Shown: positions 16,439 to 25,889, counted from the first letter of the stretch. The stretch: 64,000 nucleotides of DNA from Actinoplanes subtropicus (GCF_000721705.1 NZ_JOJL01000003.1:124001-188000); one strand, 5' to 3'. Numbers and translations are program-made. The notes: generated by a model from the letters alone, not told the origin.

Positions 16439-17317
16439 TCAGACCTTGAGGTAGAAGCGCAGCGTGATCCACGCCGTCACCGCGCTCACCACCGCGCCCA
16501 CCCCGGCCAGCAGGGGCAACATGAGCCACACGTTGCCGTTGTGCACCGGTGTGAGAATTGTCGCGAGCGCCTGCAGCTTGTGGTCGAGCAGCACCACCTT
16601 GCCGACGAAGAGCACCACGAAGCCGATGACCGAGCCGATGACGCCGGCCACCACCGCCTCGAGCACGAACGGCGCCTGGATGAACCAGTTGGACGCGCCG
16701 ACCAGTTTCATGACCGCGACTTCTCGCCGTTTGCTGTACGCCGCCACCTGGATCGTGTTACCGACCAGGAGCAGCGCCGCGACAGCCATGAAGGCCGCCA
16801 CCCCCAGCGCGCCGAATTGGAAGCCGTTGAAGATGTTGAACACCTTGTCGAGCAGGGTGCGCTGGTCGATGACGTCGAGGATGCCCTGCTGGCCCTGGAT
16901 CTGCGCGGAGAAGTCCTTGTACTTCTGCGGGTCCTTGAGCTTGACCCGGAACGACTCGGGCAGGCTGTTCGCGCCCACCGACTTGACGAAGTCGGGCTGG
17001 TCGGACCAGAGCTGCTGGAAGCGGTCGTACGCCTCCTTCTGCGTCTCGTAGGTCTTCCCGGCGACCAGCGGGTTGCTGCTGATCGCCTGGTCGATCGCCT
17101 GACGCTGCGCGTCGGTCACATCGGGGCGCAGGAAGACCGACACCTCGATCTTGCCGTAGTAGTAGTTCTTCATCTGGTCGACCTGCATGTACAGCAGCAC
17201 GCTGGCGCCCAGCATGAAGAGGGAGATCGACATGGTGATGATCATGGCGATCGTCATCGTGACGTTCCGCCACAGGCCCACCAGGACCTCGTTCAGAACG
17301 TATTTCAAGCGCAGCAT
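16439..17317 (-). CDS. ftsX: Cell division protein FtsX
   Basis: FtsX (292 residues) is the membrane half of the FtsEX complex, which signals to septal peptidoglycan hydrolases. It has a cytoplasmic N-terminus, TM1 at about 25-45, a large extracellular loop (about 50-165), and three further membrane segments near 175, 225 and 265. The actinobacterial-type start LKYVLNEVLVGLWRNVTMTI is present. It follows ftsE by 75 bases and is ended by the hairpin at 16385. Confidence 0.96.
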   Translation of the reverse strand: MLRLKYVLNEVLVGLWRNVTMTIAMIITMSISLFMLGASVLLYMQVDQMKNYYYGKIEVSVFLRPDVTDAQRQAIDQAISSNPLVAGKTYETQKEAYDRFQQLWSDQPDFVKSVGANSLPESFRVKLKDPQKYKDFSAQIQGQQGILDVIDQRTLLDKVFNIFNGFQFGALGVAAFMAVAALLLVGNTIQVAAYSKRREVAVMKLVGASNWFIQAPFVLEAVVAGVIGSVIGFVVLFVGKVVLLDHKLQALATILTPVHNGNVWLMLPLLAGVGAVVSAVTAWITLRFYLKV

Positions 17318-17392
17318 CGGGGGGTTCCTTCCGGGACTCCGCGTCCCGCGATTTCGGGGGTCGGGGATTCGGCAGCGGAGCCGCGGGCGAGC

Positions 17393-18073
17393 TCAGCCGT
17401 AGACGCCACGGGCCTGGTCGCGGACGATGCGCCCGCTTTCGATCTCGATGACGCGACGGCGCATCTGGTTGACGATGTTGGAGTCGTGGGTGACCATCAC
17501 GACCGTCGTGCCGGTCCGGTTGATCCGGTCCAGCAGCCGCATGATCTCGATCGAGGTGTCCGGGTCGAGGTTTCCGGTGGGCTCGTCGGCCAGCAGGATC
17601 AGCGGACGGTTCACGAACGCCCGGGCCACGGCGACCCGCTGCTGCTCACCGCCGGAGAGCTCGTGCGGGTAGCGGTGCTCCTTGCCGCCCAGGCCGACGA
17701 GTTCGAGCACCTCAGGGACGACCCGGCGGGCGACCGCCTTGGTCTTGCCGATGACCTCGAGCGCGAAGGCCACGTTCTCGTACGCGGTGCGGTTGGGGAG
17801 CAGGCGGAAGTCCTGGAACACGCACCCGATCGAGCGGCGGAAGTGCGGAACCTTCCACGACCGCATGGTGGTCACGTCCTTGGCGTTCACCACGACCTTG
17901 CCGCGGGTCGGCGCGACCTCGTGCAGCAGGAGCTTGATGATTGTCGACTTGCCGGAACCGGAGGGGCCGATGAAGAAGACAAACTCACCCTTCTCGATGC
18001 CCACGCTCACGTCGTCCAGCGACGGGCGAGACGCCTTGGGGTACGTCTTCGTCACGTTCTCGAGCTGAATCAC
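17393..18073 (-). CDS. ftsE: Cell division ATP-binding protein FtsE
   Basis: FtsE (226 residues) is the ATPase of FtsEX. It has Walker [10 protein letters not shown], the Q-loop [17 protein letters not shown], signature [14 protein letters not shown], Walker [13 protein letters not shown] and the H-loop VTHD. The GTG at 18073 starts [12 protein letters not shown], the usual N-terminus; a frame up to 18139 adds residues unlike the family. No Shine-Dalgarno is seen, but a -10 TAGACT lies eight bases upstream, so translation is probably from a leaderless mRNA. Confidence 0.96.
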   Translation of the reverse strand: MIQLENVTKTYPKASRPSLDDVSVGIEKGEFVFFIGPSGSGKSTIIKLLLHEVAPTRGKVVVNAKDVTTMRSWKVPHFRRSIGCVFQDFRLLPNRTAYENVAFALEVIGKTKAVARRVVPEVLELVGLGGKEHRYPHELSGGEQQRVAVARAFVNRPLILLADEPTGNLDPDTSIEIMRLLDRINRTGTTVVMVTHDSNIVNQMRRRVIEIESGRIVRDQARGVYG

Positions 18074-18081
18074 GGGAAGGC

Positions 18082-18109
18082 AGTCTACGCGGTGTAACGA
18101 AATCGCCAA
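18082..18109 (-). promoter_or_regulatory. Promoter of ftsE, probably leaderless
   Basis: On the minus strand TTGGCG (18104-18109) and TAGACT (18082-18087) are 16 bases apart. The GTG of ftsE begins eight bases after the -10, placing the transcription start at or next to the start codon. Confidence 0.6.
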
Positions 18110-18215
18110 CCCCGGCGGTACGTCAAAGTGCACCGGCACTACCGGAACAGGCGTTTCGGGGGCCGGCGCCTGACCGAACGTTCAGGCGCCGTTGCCGTCC
18201 GTGGTGGATCTTAGC

Positions 18216-19328
18216 TCAGCTCGCGGCCTGCGAGGTCTTCCGCCAACGGATCCCGGCCTCGATGAACTCGTCCAATTCACCGTCGAACACCGCAGACGGG
18301 TTGCCCGTCTCCTGCTCGGTACGCAGATCCTTCACCATTTGATAAGGGTGCAGGACGTACGAGCGCATCTGGTCGCCCCAGGAGCCGGTGGTGTCGTGCT
18401 TGAGGCCGGCCAGCTTGGCCTCCTCCTCCTGGCGCTTGCGCTCGAGGAGCCGGGCCTGCAGAACTCGCATAGCGGACGCTTTGTTCTGCAACTGGGACTT
18501 CTCGTTCTGACAGGTCACCACGATGCCGGTCGGGATGTGCGTGAGCCGGACGGCGCTGTCGGTCGTGTTGACGCTCTGGCCGCCGGGGCCGGACGACCGG
18601 TAGACGTCGACCCGGACCTCGTTCTCCGGGATCTCGATGTGGTCGGTCTGCGCGACCACCGGCATCACCTCGACGCCGGCAAAGCTGGTCTGGCGGCGGC
18701 CCTGGTTGTCGAACGGGCTGATCCGGACCAGCCGGTGCGTGCCCGACTCGACACTGAGCGTGCCGTACGCATACGGCACCTTCACCGCGAAGGTGGCCGA
18801 CTTGAGGCCCGCCTCCTCCGCGTACGAGGTGTCGTAGACCTCGGTCGGGTAGCCGTGCCGCTCGGCCCAGCGCAGATACATCCGCATCAGCATCTCGGCG
18901 AAGTCGGCCGCGTCCACCCCGCCGGCGCCGGCCCGGATGGCCACCACCGCCTCCCGCGAGTCGTACTCGCCGGAGAGCAGGGTGCGGACCTCCATCTCCT
19001 CGATCGCCTTACCGAGCGCGACGATCTCGTCACCCACCTCGGTGATCGAGCCCTCGTCGGCCTCGGCCTGGGCCATCTCGAGCAGAAGCTCGGCGTCGTC
19101 CAGCCGGGAGCGCAGGCGCTCCAGCTTGCTGAGCTCGCCGGAGACGTACGACAGCCGGCTGTTGACCTCCTGCGCGCGCGCCTGGTCGTCCCACAGGTCG
19201 GGGGCGGACGCCTGCTCCTCGAGCTCGGCCTTGTCGCGGCGCAGCTTGTCCACGTCGAGGACCGTCTCGATGTTGCGCAGGGTGGCGTCCAACGCCTTCA
19301 GTTGCTCAGGAAAGTCGGCAGCTGTCAC
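18216..19328 (-). CDS. prfB: Peptide chain release factor 2
   Basis: RF2 reads UGA and UAA stop codons. The protein (about 370 residues) carries the catalytic GGQ loop in [20 protein letters not shown] and the surrounding RF family blocks. The frame is continuous; the in-frame UGA used for programmed frameshifting in E. coli prfB is absent, as commonly seen in actinobacteria. I chose GTG 19328 because a -10-like TAGTCT lies eight bases upstream, the same geometry as ftsE; TTG 19337 would overlap that box. It precedes ftsE-ftsX, an order also found in mycobacteria. Confidence 0.95.
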   Translation of the reverse strand: MTAADFPEQLKALDATLRNIETVLDVDKLRRDKAELEEQASAPDLWDDQARAQEVNSRLSYVSGELSKLERLRSRLDDAELLLEMAQAEADEGSITEVGDEIVALGKAIEEMEVRTLLSGEYDSREAVVAIRAGAGGVDAADFAEMLMRMYLRWAERHGYPTEVYDTSYAEEAGLKSATFAVKVPYAYGTLSVESGTHRLVRISPFDNQGRRQTSFAGVEVMPVVAQTDHIEIPENEVRVDVYRSSGPGGQSVNTTDSAVRLTHIPTGIVVTCQNEKSQLQNKASAMRVLQARLLERKRQEEEAKLAGLKHDTTGSWGDQMRSYVLHPYQMVKDLRTEQETGNPSAVFDGELDEFIEAGIRWRKTSQAAS

Positions 19329-19344
19329 GACACTCAAGACTACG

Positions 19345-19372
19345 CCGCCCGGCCGGCTTCGCGGCCGGGCGG
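19345..19372 (-). terminator. GC hairpin between padR-like gene and prfB
   Basis: Perfect 11-base arms CCGCCCGGCCG and CGGCCGGGCGG enclose GCTTCG. It lies just past the stop of the PadR-like gene and just before the prfB promoter. It lacks a U-run. Confidence 0.55.
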
Positions 19373-19385
19373 TCCGGTGCGGTCG

Positions 19386-19901
19386 TCAATTGGCCGGAGC
19401 GGTCTTCAGCCAGCTCAGGGCGGCCTTGTGGTAGGCGACGGCGAATTCGAGGGCGGCCGACCCGTACGCGTCGCCGTTCTTCTTCGCCTCCTTCGCCTGC
19501 TCCTTGGCCATGGCGAGAGCCTCCGAGTGATACTCGCTGGCGTCGTTGTAGAGCGACTGGAGTTGTCCGCCGGAGTGCTGCTCCCCGAAGGCGACCCGGA
19601 GCGCTACGGGGTTGCGCAGGGCGTCGCGGCCGGGAGCCTCGGCGAGCCACCGGCTGAAGGCACGCTTGCCGGAGGCGGTGATGGCATAGGGCTGGCTGGA
19701 ACGGGGGCCGGGCTTGCCGAGCCGGACGAAACCCATGTCGGCAAGAACCGGCAATTCGCGGTAGACCTGGCTCCGCGTCATCGACCAGTAGGGCCCGAGG
19801 CGGCGTTCGGCAGCCGCCATGAGCTGTCCGCCGGTCATCGGCCCCTCGTGAAGCAGGCCGAGCAGAGCGGCAGCCGTGGGATTGATTTGAGTGTCGGGCA
19901 T
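19386..19901 (-). CDS. PadR-family transcriptional regulator
   Basis: This 171-residue protein has an N-terminal winged helix of the PadR type (ALLGLLHEGPMTGGQLMAAAE, then YWSMTRSQVYRELPVLADMG and KPGPRSSQPYAITASGKRA) and a helical C-terminal dimerisation part ending in alanine- and glutamate-rich helices. The ATG at 19901 is preceded by AGAAGG at short spacing. PadR proteins are ligand-responsive repressors; the target is not evident because the gene stands alone between terminators. Confidence 0.88.
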   Translation of the reverse strand: MPDTQINPTAAALLGLLHEGPMTGGQLMAAAERRLGPYWSMTRSQVYRELPVLADMGFVRLGKPGPRSSQPYAITASGKRAFSRWLAEAPGRDALRNPVALRVAFGEQHSGGQLQSLYNDASEYHSEALAMAKEQAKEAKKNGDAYGSAALEFAVAYHKAALSWLKTAPAN

Positions 19902-20106
19902 GCCTTCTAAGCTGCCACTTTGTTGCGTCCACGTCCAGGATTTCGCCCGATCCGTCCAGTTTGCGTCTCCACAAACGACTGTCCCGCACAGACAGTCCGA
20001 CCACGAGGGTCGAGACGGCGCGTTTAGCCCACGATTCGGCGTCTGACCAGGTAAAATGGTCCTAGCAAACCGGTCAGACGGCGATGCCGGGCAGCAACCG
20101 CCCGAA

Positions 20107-20147
20107 AAGGGACGAGCCGCCGCACGCAAAGCGCGCGACGGCTCCTA
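20107..20147 (-). terminator. Intrinsic terminator after pruA
   Basis: Reading leftwards, GGAGCCGTCGCGCGC, a TTT loop and GCGTGCGGCGGCTC form an imperfect stem, followed by CCCTTTTC. It begins about ten bases past the pruA stop. Confidence 0.65.
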
Positions 20148-20158
20148 AATGCACATGA

Positions 20159-21790
20159 TTACCCCATGTGGGGGTAGCGCCAGGCGACCGGCGGCTCGAA
20201 GGTCTCCTTGAGAGTGCGCGGCGAGACCCACCGCATGAGGTTCAGCACCGAGCCGGCCTTGTCGTTGGTGCCGCTGCCACGGGCCCCGCCGAAGGGCTGC
20301 TGCCCCACCACGGCCCCGGTCGGCTTGTCGTTGATGTAGAAGTTGCCGGCCGCGAAGCGCAGCGCCGCCTGGGCCCGGTCGATGGCCGCCCGGTCGGTCG
20401 CGAAGATCGAACCGGTGAGCGCGTAATCGGCGATCGACTCCGCCTGCGCCATCGTCGACTCGAACTCGTCGTCCGGGTAGACGTGCACGGCCAGGATCGG
20501 TCCGAAGAACTCGGTGCGGAACACCTCGTGGCTCGGGTCGGTGCCCTCGACCAGCGTCGGCGCCACGAACCAGCCCTCGGCGTCGTCCGCCGTGCCGCCG
20601 GCCAGCACCGTGCACGAAGCACTGTTCTTGATCCGGTCCAGGGCGCCGGCCAGCTTCGCGAACGAGCGGCCGTCGATCACCGCGCCGCCGAACACGGAAA
20701 GGTCGGTCACATCCCCGTACGCCAGCGAATTGACCGAAGCCGCCAGCCGGTCGCGCAGGCCGCCGCCCTCCCAGAGACTCCGCGGGACGTAGGCCCGCGA
20801 GGCCGCGCTGCACTTCTGGCCCTGGTACTCGAACGCGCCGCGGATCAGCGCGGCGTGCAGCGCCTCGAGGTCGGCGCTCGGATGCGCGAAGACGAAGTCC
20901 TTGCCGCCGGTCTCGCCGACCAGCCGCGGGTACGTCCGGTACCGGTCGATATTCGCACCCACCTCGCGCCACAGGTGCCGGAAGGTGGCCGTCGAGCCGG
21001 TGAAGTGGATGCCGGCCAGGTCCCGGTCGGCCAGCGCCACCTCGGAGACCGCCAGCCCGTCCCCGGTCACCATGTTGATCACCCCGGGCGGCAGGCCGGC
21101 CGCCTCGAACAGGCGCATCGTGAAGTGCGCCGCGAACTGCTGGGTCGGCGACGGCTTCCAGACCACGGTGTTGCCCATCAGCGCCGGGGCAGAGGGCAGG
21201 TTGCCGGCGATCGCGGTGAAGTTGAACGGGGTGATCGCGAGGACGAAGCCCTCCAGCGGACGGTGGTCGAACCGGTTCCACACGCCCGGCGACGACTGCG
21301 GCTGCTCGGCCAGCAGCCGCTCGCCGAAGGCCACGTTGAACCGCAGGAAGTCGATCAGCTCGCAGGCGGCGTCGATCTCCGCCTGGTAGCAGGACTTCGA
21401 CTGGCCGAGCACGGTCGCCGCGTTCAGCGTGTCCCGCCAGCCGCCGGCCAGCAGCTCGGCGGCGCGCAGGAAGACCGCGGCGCGCTCGGCGTACGGCAGC
21501 GCCCGCCAGGCCGGCGCGGCCCGCTTGGCCGCCTCGACCGCCCGATGGGCGTCGGCTTGCGTGGCGTTGCCCATGGCGCCGAGCGTCGCGTGCCGGCGAT
21601 GCGGCTGGACGACCTCGATCGCCGGGCCCTCGGCCATGCGTTGCGCGCCGCCGATCGTCATGGTCAGGTCGGGGCGGGCGTCGCGCAGGTCGGCGATCTT
21701 GGCCGCGAGCGACGCGCGTTCCGGCGTACCGGGGCGATAGTCGCGAACCGGCTCGTTGCGCGGGACGGGCACGGCAAGCTGGGCGTCCAT
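20159..21790 (-). CDS. pruA: L-glutamate gamma-semialdehyde dehydrogenase (proline catabolism)
   Basis: This 543-residue aldehyde dehydrogenase oxidises glutamate semialdehyde (pyrroline-5-carboxylate) to glutamate with NAD. The start MDAQLAVPVPRNEPVRDY, the segments FAITPFNFTAIAGNL-like and GNTVVWKPSPTQ, the glycine-rich HFTGSTATFRHLW, the catalytic E in LVGETGGKDFVF and the catalytic Cys in YQGQKCSAASRAYVP identify the monofunctional PruA class. The partner proline dehydrogenase (putB) is not in the window. It has its own terminator. Confidence 0.94.
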   Translation of the reverse strand: MDAQLAVPVPRNEPVRDYRPGTPERASLAAKIADLRDARPDLTMTIGGAQRMAEGPAIEVVQPHRRHATLGAMGNATQADAHRAVEAAKRAAPAWRALPYAERAAVFLRAAELLAGGWRDTLNAATVLGQSKSCYQAEIDAACELIDFLRFNVAFGERLLAEQPQSSPGVWNRFDHRPLEGFVLAITPFNFTAIAGNLPSAPALMGNTVVWKPSPTQQFAAHFTMRLFEAAGLPPGVINMVTGDGLAVSEVALADRDLAGIHFTGSTATFRHLWREVGANIDRYRTYPRLVGETGGKDFVFAHPSADLEALHAALIRGAFEYQGQKCSAASRAYVPRSLWEGGGLRDRLAASVNSLAYGDVTDLSVFGGAVIDGRSFAKLAGALDRIKNSASCTVLAGGTADDAEGWFVAPTLVEGTDPSHEVFRTEFFGPILAVHVYPDDEFESTMAQAESIADYALTGSIFATDRAAIDRAQAALRFAAGNFYINDKPTGAVVGQQPFGGARGSGTNDKAGSVLNLMRWVSPRTLKETFEPPVAWRYPHMG

Positions 21791-21910
21791 GTGGCACTCC
21801 TCGACGTGGTGGTCAGCTGAGTAGATCCGGGCGCCGGGGTGGCCGGGGCCGGATTCCCCATCCTCGCACCGGGTCGGGCCGCCGCGGTCCCGCCGCGTAC
21901 CCTGAGCCCC

Positions 21911-22921
21911 ATGAGTGCCCAGGACAAGACACCGGACGCCGAGCGGTCCTCGTCGAACGGTTTCCTCCTCGCGCTCGCCGCGCTGATCTGGATGGCCGCC
22001 ATGCTCTGGTCGGCGCGCGCCACCATCACCGGCGGCGGCGACGCCGAGATGGAGGTGACCTCGACCGCGTACGCGTTGCCCGGCGCGGTCACCGGGGCAC
22101 TGGTCGGCGGGGCCGCGGTCGCCCTCGCGCTGATCACCCGGCTCACCCGGCGGCGCGAGCTCGGCCCGACCGTCCGCTTCGCCGCCGCGACCGGCGCCGG
22201 CCTCGCGCTCGGTGCCCTCGGCGCGGTCGCCATCATCACGATCAACACCGAGGGCTGGATCTACGCGGTGGTCGGCGGCACCGTCGCCGCGGCGGCCACG
22301 ATCGGCGGCGCGCTGGCCGGCTTCCGGCAGCCGCGGGTGCTCGCCGCGGTCTGCTGGGCGGCGATCGCGGTGTTCCTGGTCGGCTTCGTGCTCAACGTCT
22401 TCCAGGACCCGGTGCTCAAGGCGCTCGGCTCCGGCTCGACCGAGGCGTCCCAGAGCAGCGCGGCCAACTGGTTCACCTTCCTCCAGTCGTTCCTGTCCGG
22501 CCTGGCGGCGGGCCTGATCGCGTACGGGGTGCTGCGCCGTTTCCGCCGTCGCGCGGCCGGCGAGGACGTGGCCTGGCCGCTGTACGCGCTGGCCGGCGCG
22601 GGCCCCGGCCTGCTGCTGGTGGTCGGCGAGGCGCTGACCCGCACCGCCGGGTCGCGGGTGCTCGAGCTGGCCGGCAAGGTCAGCGAGCTGGAACTGGTGG
22701 TGCAGCGGATGCTGAGCGGCGCCCGGTTCAACAGCGCGCTGATCGTCCTCTTCGTCGGCGCGATCAGCGCCACCATCGCGGTCGGCCGCACGATCAAGTC
22801 CCCGGAGGCGGCCGATTCAAAGCCCGCCGTGTCGAAGCCCGCGGCCTCTGCGAAAAGGGCGGCGCCGAAGAAGAGCGCGCCGGCTGAAAAGGCCGCGGCC
22901 GAAACGGCCTCCGCCGAGTAG
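21911..22921 (+). CDS. Multi-pass membrane protein of unknown function
   Basis: This 336-residue protein has a short hydrophilic N-terminus (MSAQDKTPDAERSSSNG), about seven hydrophobic segments between residues 17 and 300, and a lysine/alanine/proline-rich cytoplasmic tail (SAKRAAPKKSAPAEKAAAE). I do not recognise a named domain. It is divergent from pruA and convergent with the DUF6912 gene. The tail resembles histone-like KAAPxK low-complexity segments, common in actinobacterial membrane proteins. Confidence 0.75.
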   Translation: MSAQDKTPDAERSSSNGFLLALAALIWMAAMLWSARATITGGGDAEMEVTSTAYALPGAVTGALVGGAAVALALITRLTRRRELGPTVRFAAATGAGLALGALGAVAIITINTEGWIYAVVGGTVAAAATIGGALAGFRQPRVLAAVCWAAIAVFLVGFVLNVFQDPVLKALGSGSTEASQSSAANWFTFLQSFLSGLAAGLIAYGVLRRFRRRAAGEDVAWPLYALAGAGPGLLLVVGEALTRTAGSRVLELAGKVSELELVVQRMLSGARFNSALIVLFVGAISATIAVGRTIKSPEAADSKPAVSKPAASAKRAAPKKSAPAEKAAAETASAE

Positions 22922-22930
22922 GAGCCGGCG

Positions 22931-23440
22931 TCAGAGCAGGTCGTCGAGTTCGGAGACCGCGTACCACTCCAGCTCGTGGTCCTCGGCGCCGTCGACGGTG
23001 AACTGCGCATCCGGGTCGCCGGCCAGCGCCTCCTCCACCACGTCGGCCGCGTCGGCCACCTGCTCGGCCGCGTCGGCGCCGTCCACGTGGATCGACGCCA
23101 CCTCGGTGAGCGAGATCGGCTGCGGCAGCAGCACCGTGCTCGAGCCGAGCTCGACATCCTCGTGGACCAGCGCGCCGGCCGGCACGTCCGCCGAGACCAC
23201 GACGCGCCGCCGGGGCGCCGCCGGATCGTGCCGGAGCAGTTGGAGGGCGGCCTGCGCGGCACGGGTGAACGCCACATACTCCAACTCCTCCTCGTCACCC
23301 TCCGCATACCACTCGCGCAGCGCCGGCGTGACCGCGTGCGCGGTCATCCCGCCGGCGCCCAGCTTTCCGGAGGCGCGCAGGGCCGCGAGCAGCGGCACGG
23401 TGGCCGGCACGTAGACCCGGACCAGCTCGGTGATCGGCAC
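22931..23440 (-). CDS. DUF6912-like conserved protein
   Basis: This 169-residue soluble protein starts with GTG at 23440 after AGGAGGAGAC. It begins [21 protein letters not shown] and contains [28 protein letters not shown], which matches my recollection of the actinobacterial DUF6912 family. It is acidic with many Glu/Asp-Val-Ala repeats in the C-terminal half. Its function is unknown. It converges on the membrane protein with a nine-base gap. Confidence 0.7.
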   Translation of the reverse strand: MPITELVRVYVPATVPLLAALRASGKLGAGGMTAHAVTPALREWYAEGDEEELEYVAFTRAAQAALQLLRHDPAAPRRRVVVSADVPAGALVHEDVELGSSTVLLPQPISLTEVASIHVDGADAAEQVADAADVVEEALAGDPDAQFTVDGAEDHELEWYAVSELDDLL

Positions 23441-23540
23441 GTCTCCTCCTGGGTTGGGACCGTCCCCGTAGTACACCGCCACGGCGGCGCTCGGAAGGCC
23501 CATTCCACCAGTCGTGTCCGGATCGTGCCGCGCCGGGGTT

Positions 23541-23996
23541 TCAGCAGCCGCAGGCGGGTCCGGCAGACCCCGCGACGGGCGCGGTGAGGGGGTCGGCGGC
23601 GGCTGCGATGTCGCCTTCCCGCGTACGCAACGGGAAGCCCTCGCGGACCCAGTACTCGACGCCGCCGATCATCTCCTTCACGGTGTACCCGGCGAGCGCC
23701 AGCGCGAGCGCCGCCCGGGTCGCGCCGTTGCAGCCGGGACCCCAGCAGTAGGTGACCACGGGCACGGCCGGGTCGAGCAGCTCGGCGGCCCTTGCCCCGA
23801 TCTCGGCGGTCGGCAGGTGCACGGCGCCCGGGATGTGCCCCTGATCCCAGGCGGCCCGGCTCCGCGAGTCGATCAGCACGAAGCCCGGGGTCGGCGCCAG
23901 CAGGCCCGCGCGAACGTCCGAGACGTCGGTCTGGAAGTCGAGCCGGGCCGCGAAGAAGGCGACGTTTACGCTGCTCAAAGTGGGTGTGATCGGCAT
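23541..23996 (-). CDS. Rhodanese-like domain protein
   Basis: This 151-residue single-domain sulfurtransferase-like protein has the entry motif [21 protein letters not shown] and an active-site loop with C84 in [14 protein letters not shown], plus C89. The loop type CWGPGCNG is found in rhodanese proteins that accompany Lrp/AsnC regulators. It ends ACGC. It is divergent from an Lrp/AsnC gene 93 bases away, which is probably its regulator. Confidence 0.88.
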   Translation of the reverse strand: MPITPTLSSVNVAFFAARLDFQTDVSDVRAGLLAPTPGFVLIDSRSRAAWDQGHIPGAVHLPTAEIGARAAELLDPAVPVVTYCWGPGCNGATRAALALALAGYTVKEMIGGVEYWVREGFPLRTREGDIAAAADPLTAPVAGSAGPACGC

Positions 23997-24089
23997 GGGG
24001 GAAACGCTACGATCCCCGCGCCGTGCAGAACATGCGCATTCGACGGCACCCGGGGTGGATCACCGAGGAATGCCCGGTAGATTGCCGCC

Positions 24090-24557
24090 ATGACCGTGGA
24101 CTTGGCCCTCGACCGTACGGATTGGCGGCTGCTGGCCGAGCTGCAGCGCGACGGCCGCGCCTCCTACGCCGAGCTGGCCCGGGCCGTCGCCATGTCCGCG
24201 AGCGCCGTCGCCGAGCGGATCCGCCGCCTCGAGGAGGCCGGGGTGATCGCCGGTTACCAGGCCACCGTCAACCCGGAGCGGGTCGGGCTCACGGTGATGG
24301 CCTTCGTCCGGGTCCGCTACCCGACCGGGAACTACCGCCCGTTCCACGCGATGCTCGAGTCGACCCCCGAGATCGTCGAGGCGCACCACGTCACCGGCGA
24401 GGACTGCTTCATCCTCAAGGTGCTGGCCCGCTCGATGCGCCACCTCGAGGAGGTGACCGGCCGCATCGCCGGCCTCGGCCCGGTGACCACGAGCGTCGTC
24501 TACTCCAGCCCGCTCGCCGCCCGCTCGATCGCCGCCCCCACCCCCGCCCACCCGTAG
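24090..24557 (+). CDS. Lrp/AsnC-family transcriptional regulator
   Basis: This 155-residue regulator has an N-terminal HTH (DWRLLAELQRDGRASYAELARA, then SASAVAERIRRLEEAGVIAGY) and a C-terminal RAM ligand-binding domain (VEAHHVTGEDCFILKVLARS). The ATG at 24090 is the only suitable start. It is divergent from the rhodanese gene, which it likely regulates in response to an amino acid, perhaps cysteine. The effector is inferred, not visible. Confidence 0.93.
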   Translation: MTVDLALDRTDWRLLAELQRDGRASYAELARAVAMSASAVAERIRRLEEAGVIAGYQATVNPERVGLTVMAFVRVRYPTGNYRPFHAMLESTPEIVEAHHVTGEDCFILKVLARSMRHLEEVTGRIAGLGPVTTSVVYSSPLAARSIAAPTPAHP

Positions 24558-24600
24558 CGAGACCCCCAGCCGGCGCCAGGCCCGCCCACCAGCCGGGGCA

Positions 24601-24840
24601 CCGCCCACCAGCCGGCGTGCCGCCGACCAGCCGGCGTGCGGGCCGCCCAGCGGGCGTGCGAGCCGCCCAGCCGGCGTGCGGGCCGCCCAGCCGGCGTGCG
24701 AGCCGCCCAGCCGGCGTGCGAGCCGCCCAGCCGGCGTGCGAGCCGCCCAGCGGGCGTGCGAGCCGCCCAGCCGGCGTGCGAGCCGCCCAGCCGGCGTGCG
24801 AGCCGCCCAGCCGGCGTGAGAGAGCCGCCTGGCCAGCGTA
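24601..24840. repeat. Tandem array of a 20-bp repeat
   Basis: From 24621 to 24820 there are ten consecutive 20-base units close to AGCCGCCCAGCCGGCGTGCG, most of them identical; two carry CGGGC for CCGGC, and the first is CGCCGACCAG at its front. Degenerate units flank the array on both sides (24579-24620 and 24821-24860). The period is not a multiple of three, so a coding origin is unlikely. It lies in the 600-base convergent gap between the Lrp gene and the Rv3235-like gene. Confidence 0.9.
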
Positions 24841-25154
24841 AGAGCGGCCCAGCGCGGGGAGCGCGGGCTTCGTCACCGGGCCGGCAGCACGTCTTCCACG
24901 ACGCTCAGACGGCCGGCTTTGACGGGGTGCGGACCTGGCGCGAGGGCCGCCCAGCGCCCGGCGCGAGGCCCGGCCAACGCCCACGCGAGCACGCGCACAC
25001 GCACGCTCGACAGCGGCGCGAGCCCGACAGCGGCGCCAGCACACGCACACGCCTGCTCACCGGCCGCGCGCTCGCCGGCCGCGTCGGCAGCAGGCCCGAG
25101 ACGCCCGCCGCCTCTACCGCACGGTGGGCGCCTCGGGGGTCTGGGGCCGCCGGG
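24841..25154. other. GC-rich low-complexity intergenic sequence
   Basis: This continues the gap after the 20-bp array. It contains imperfect CACACGCACGC-like and GACAGCGGCGC-like repeats. I see no gene or clean terminator in it. Confidence 0.6.
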
Positions 25155-25751
25155 TTAGATCAGGCGCAGGATCGTCGCCGACCATGCATCATGGTGCAGC
25201 TCCAGCCTGAGCGCCATAGCCCACGTCCGCTCCCCCATCACCAGCGCCGCCGCCGCCTCCACCGCCCCCGGGCGGGGCTCGCAGAGCCGCAGCTGGATGA
25301 CCGCCACCGGCGGCGGGCGCCTCGGCGGCCGCCGGCCGCGCGGCGCGGCAGCCGCCCGGCGCAGGTCGGCCACCCGGCGCGCGCCGGTCGCCGCCTGGGC
25401 GACCACCTTGGCCGCGTCGACCGGCACCGAGAGCTGTCGCAGCTGAGCCGGTGGCCGGTGGCCGTTGAGCACCTCGACACACATCCGCACGAACCGGTGC
25501 ACGGCGAGCTTGGCATCGTGCGACGCCCCGGCCACCACCGCCGGGCGGGCCACGACGGCGGTCTCGTCGGGCATCGGCGGGGGTGCCAGCCGCGCGAGGC
25601 CGGCCGGTGACCAGTCGAGCGCGAGCTGATGGGCGGACGCCCAGACGGCCGGCTCGAGCTCGTCGTCGAAGGGCGGCTCGCACGGCGGCGCCGGGCGAAG
25701 ACTGATCGAGGGCCGCGGGCCCCTGGGAGCGACCTCCACCATCCGCCTCAT
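25155..25751 (-). CDS. Rv3235-family protein
   Basis: This protein of about 198 residues starts MRRMVEVAPRGPRPSIS and has a C-terminal domain with FVRMCVEVLNGHRPPAQLRQL and VIQLRLCEPRPGAVEAAAALV, ending in MALRLELHHDAWSATILRLI. That pattern matches the actinobacterial Rv3235 family, encoded near secA in mycobacteria as here. Its function is unknown. I prefer the ATG at 25751, preceded by GCGGGGG; the ATG at 25775 would place two 10-bp direct repeats in the ribosome site. The N-terminal part is proline-rich and poorly conserved. Confidence 0.75.
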   Translation of the reverse strand: MRRMVEVAPRGPRPSISLRPAPPCEPPFDDELEPAVWASAHQLALDWSPAGLARLAPPPMPDETAVVARPAVVAGASHDAKLAVHRFVRMCVEVLNGHRPPAQLRQLSVPVDAAKVVAQAATGARRVADLRRAAAAPRGRRPPRRPPPVAVIQLRLCEPRPGAVEAAAALVMGERTWAMALRLELHHDAWSATILRLI

Positions 25752-25779
25752 CGCCAACCCCCGCTCGCCAATCATTGCG

Positions 25780-25799
25780 TTTGCCTTCGTTTGCCTTCG
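25780..25799 (-). promoter_or_regulatory. Two 10-bp direct repeats upstream of the Rv3235-like gene
   Basis: On the minus strand CGAAGGCAAA occurs twice in direct succession (25790-25799 and 25780-25789), 29 bases before the chosen start. The same unit occurs three times upstream of the adjacent BldC-like HTH gene. The one-helical-turn phasing suggests a head-to-tail DNA-binding protein. Confidence 0.6.
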
Positions 25800-25889
25800 A
25801 CAGCGATTCTTCCGAATGACGCGACGGGGCGTCCAGCGGCGGCCCAAGACCACCACCGATCCGAGAAGAGGCGCAAACCGGGCGCTAGG

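Noticed and set aside
18216..19328. Programmed frameshift in prfB
   Set aside because: The reading frame is continuous from start to stop without the internal TGA and slippery CTTT site of E. coli prfB.
24601..24840. Possible CRISPR array
   Set aside because: The units are contiguous 20-mers with no unique spacers, and there are no cas genes in the window.
24636..25610. Open frame of 324 codons through the 20-bp repeat array
   Set aside because: The repeat period is not a multiple of three, all frames are open because of composition, and no ribosome site or domain is present.
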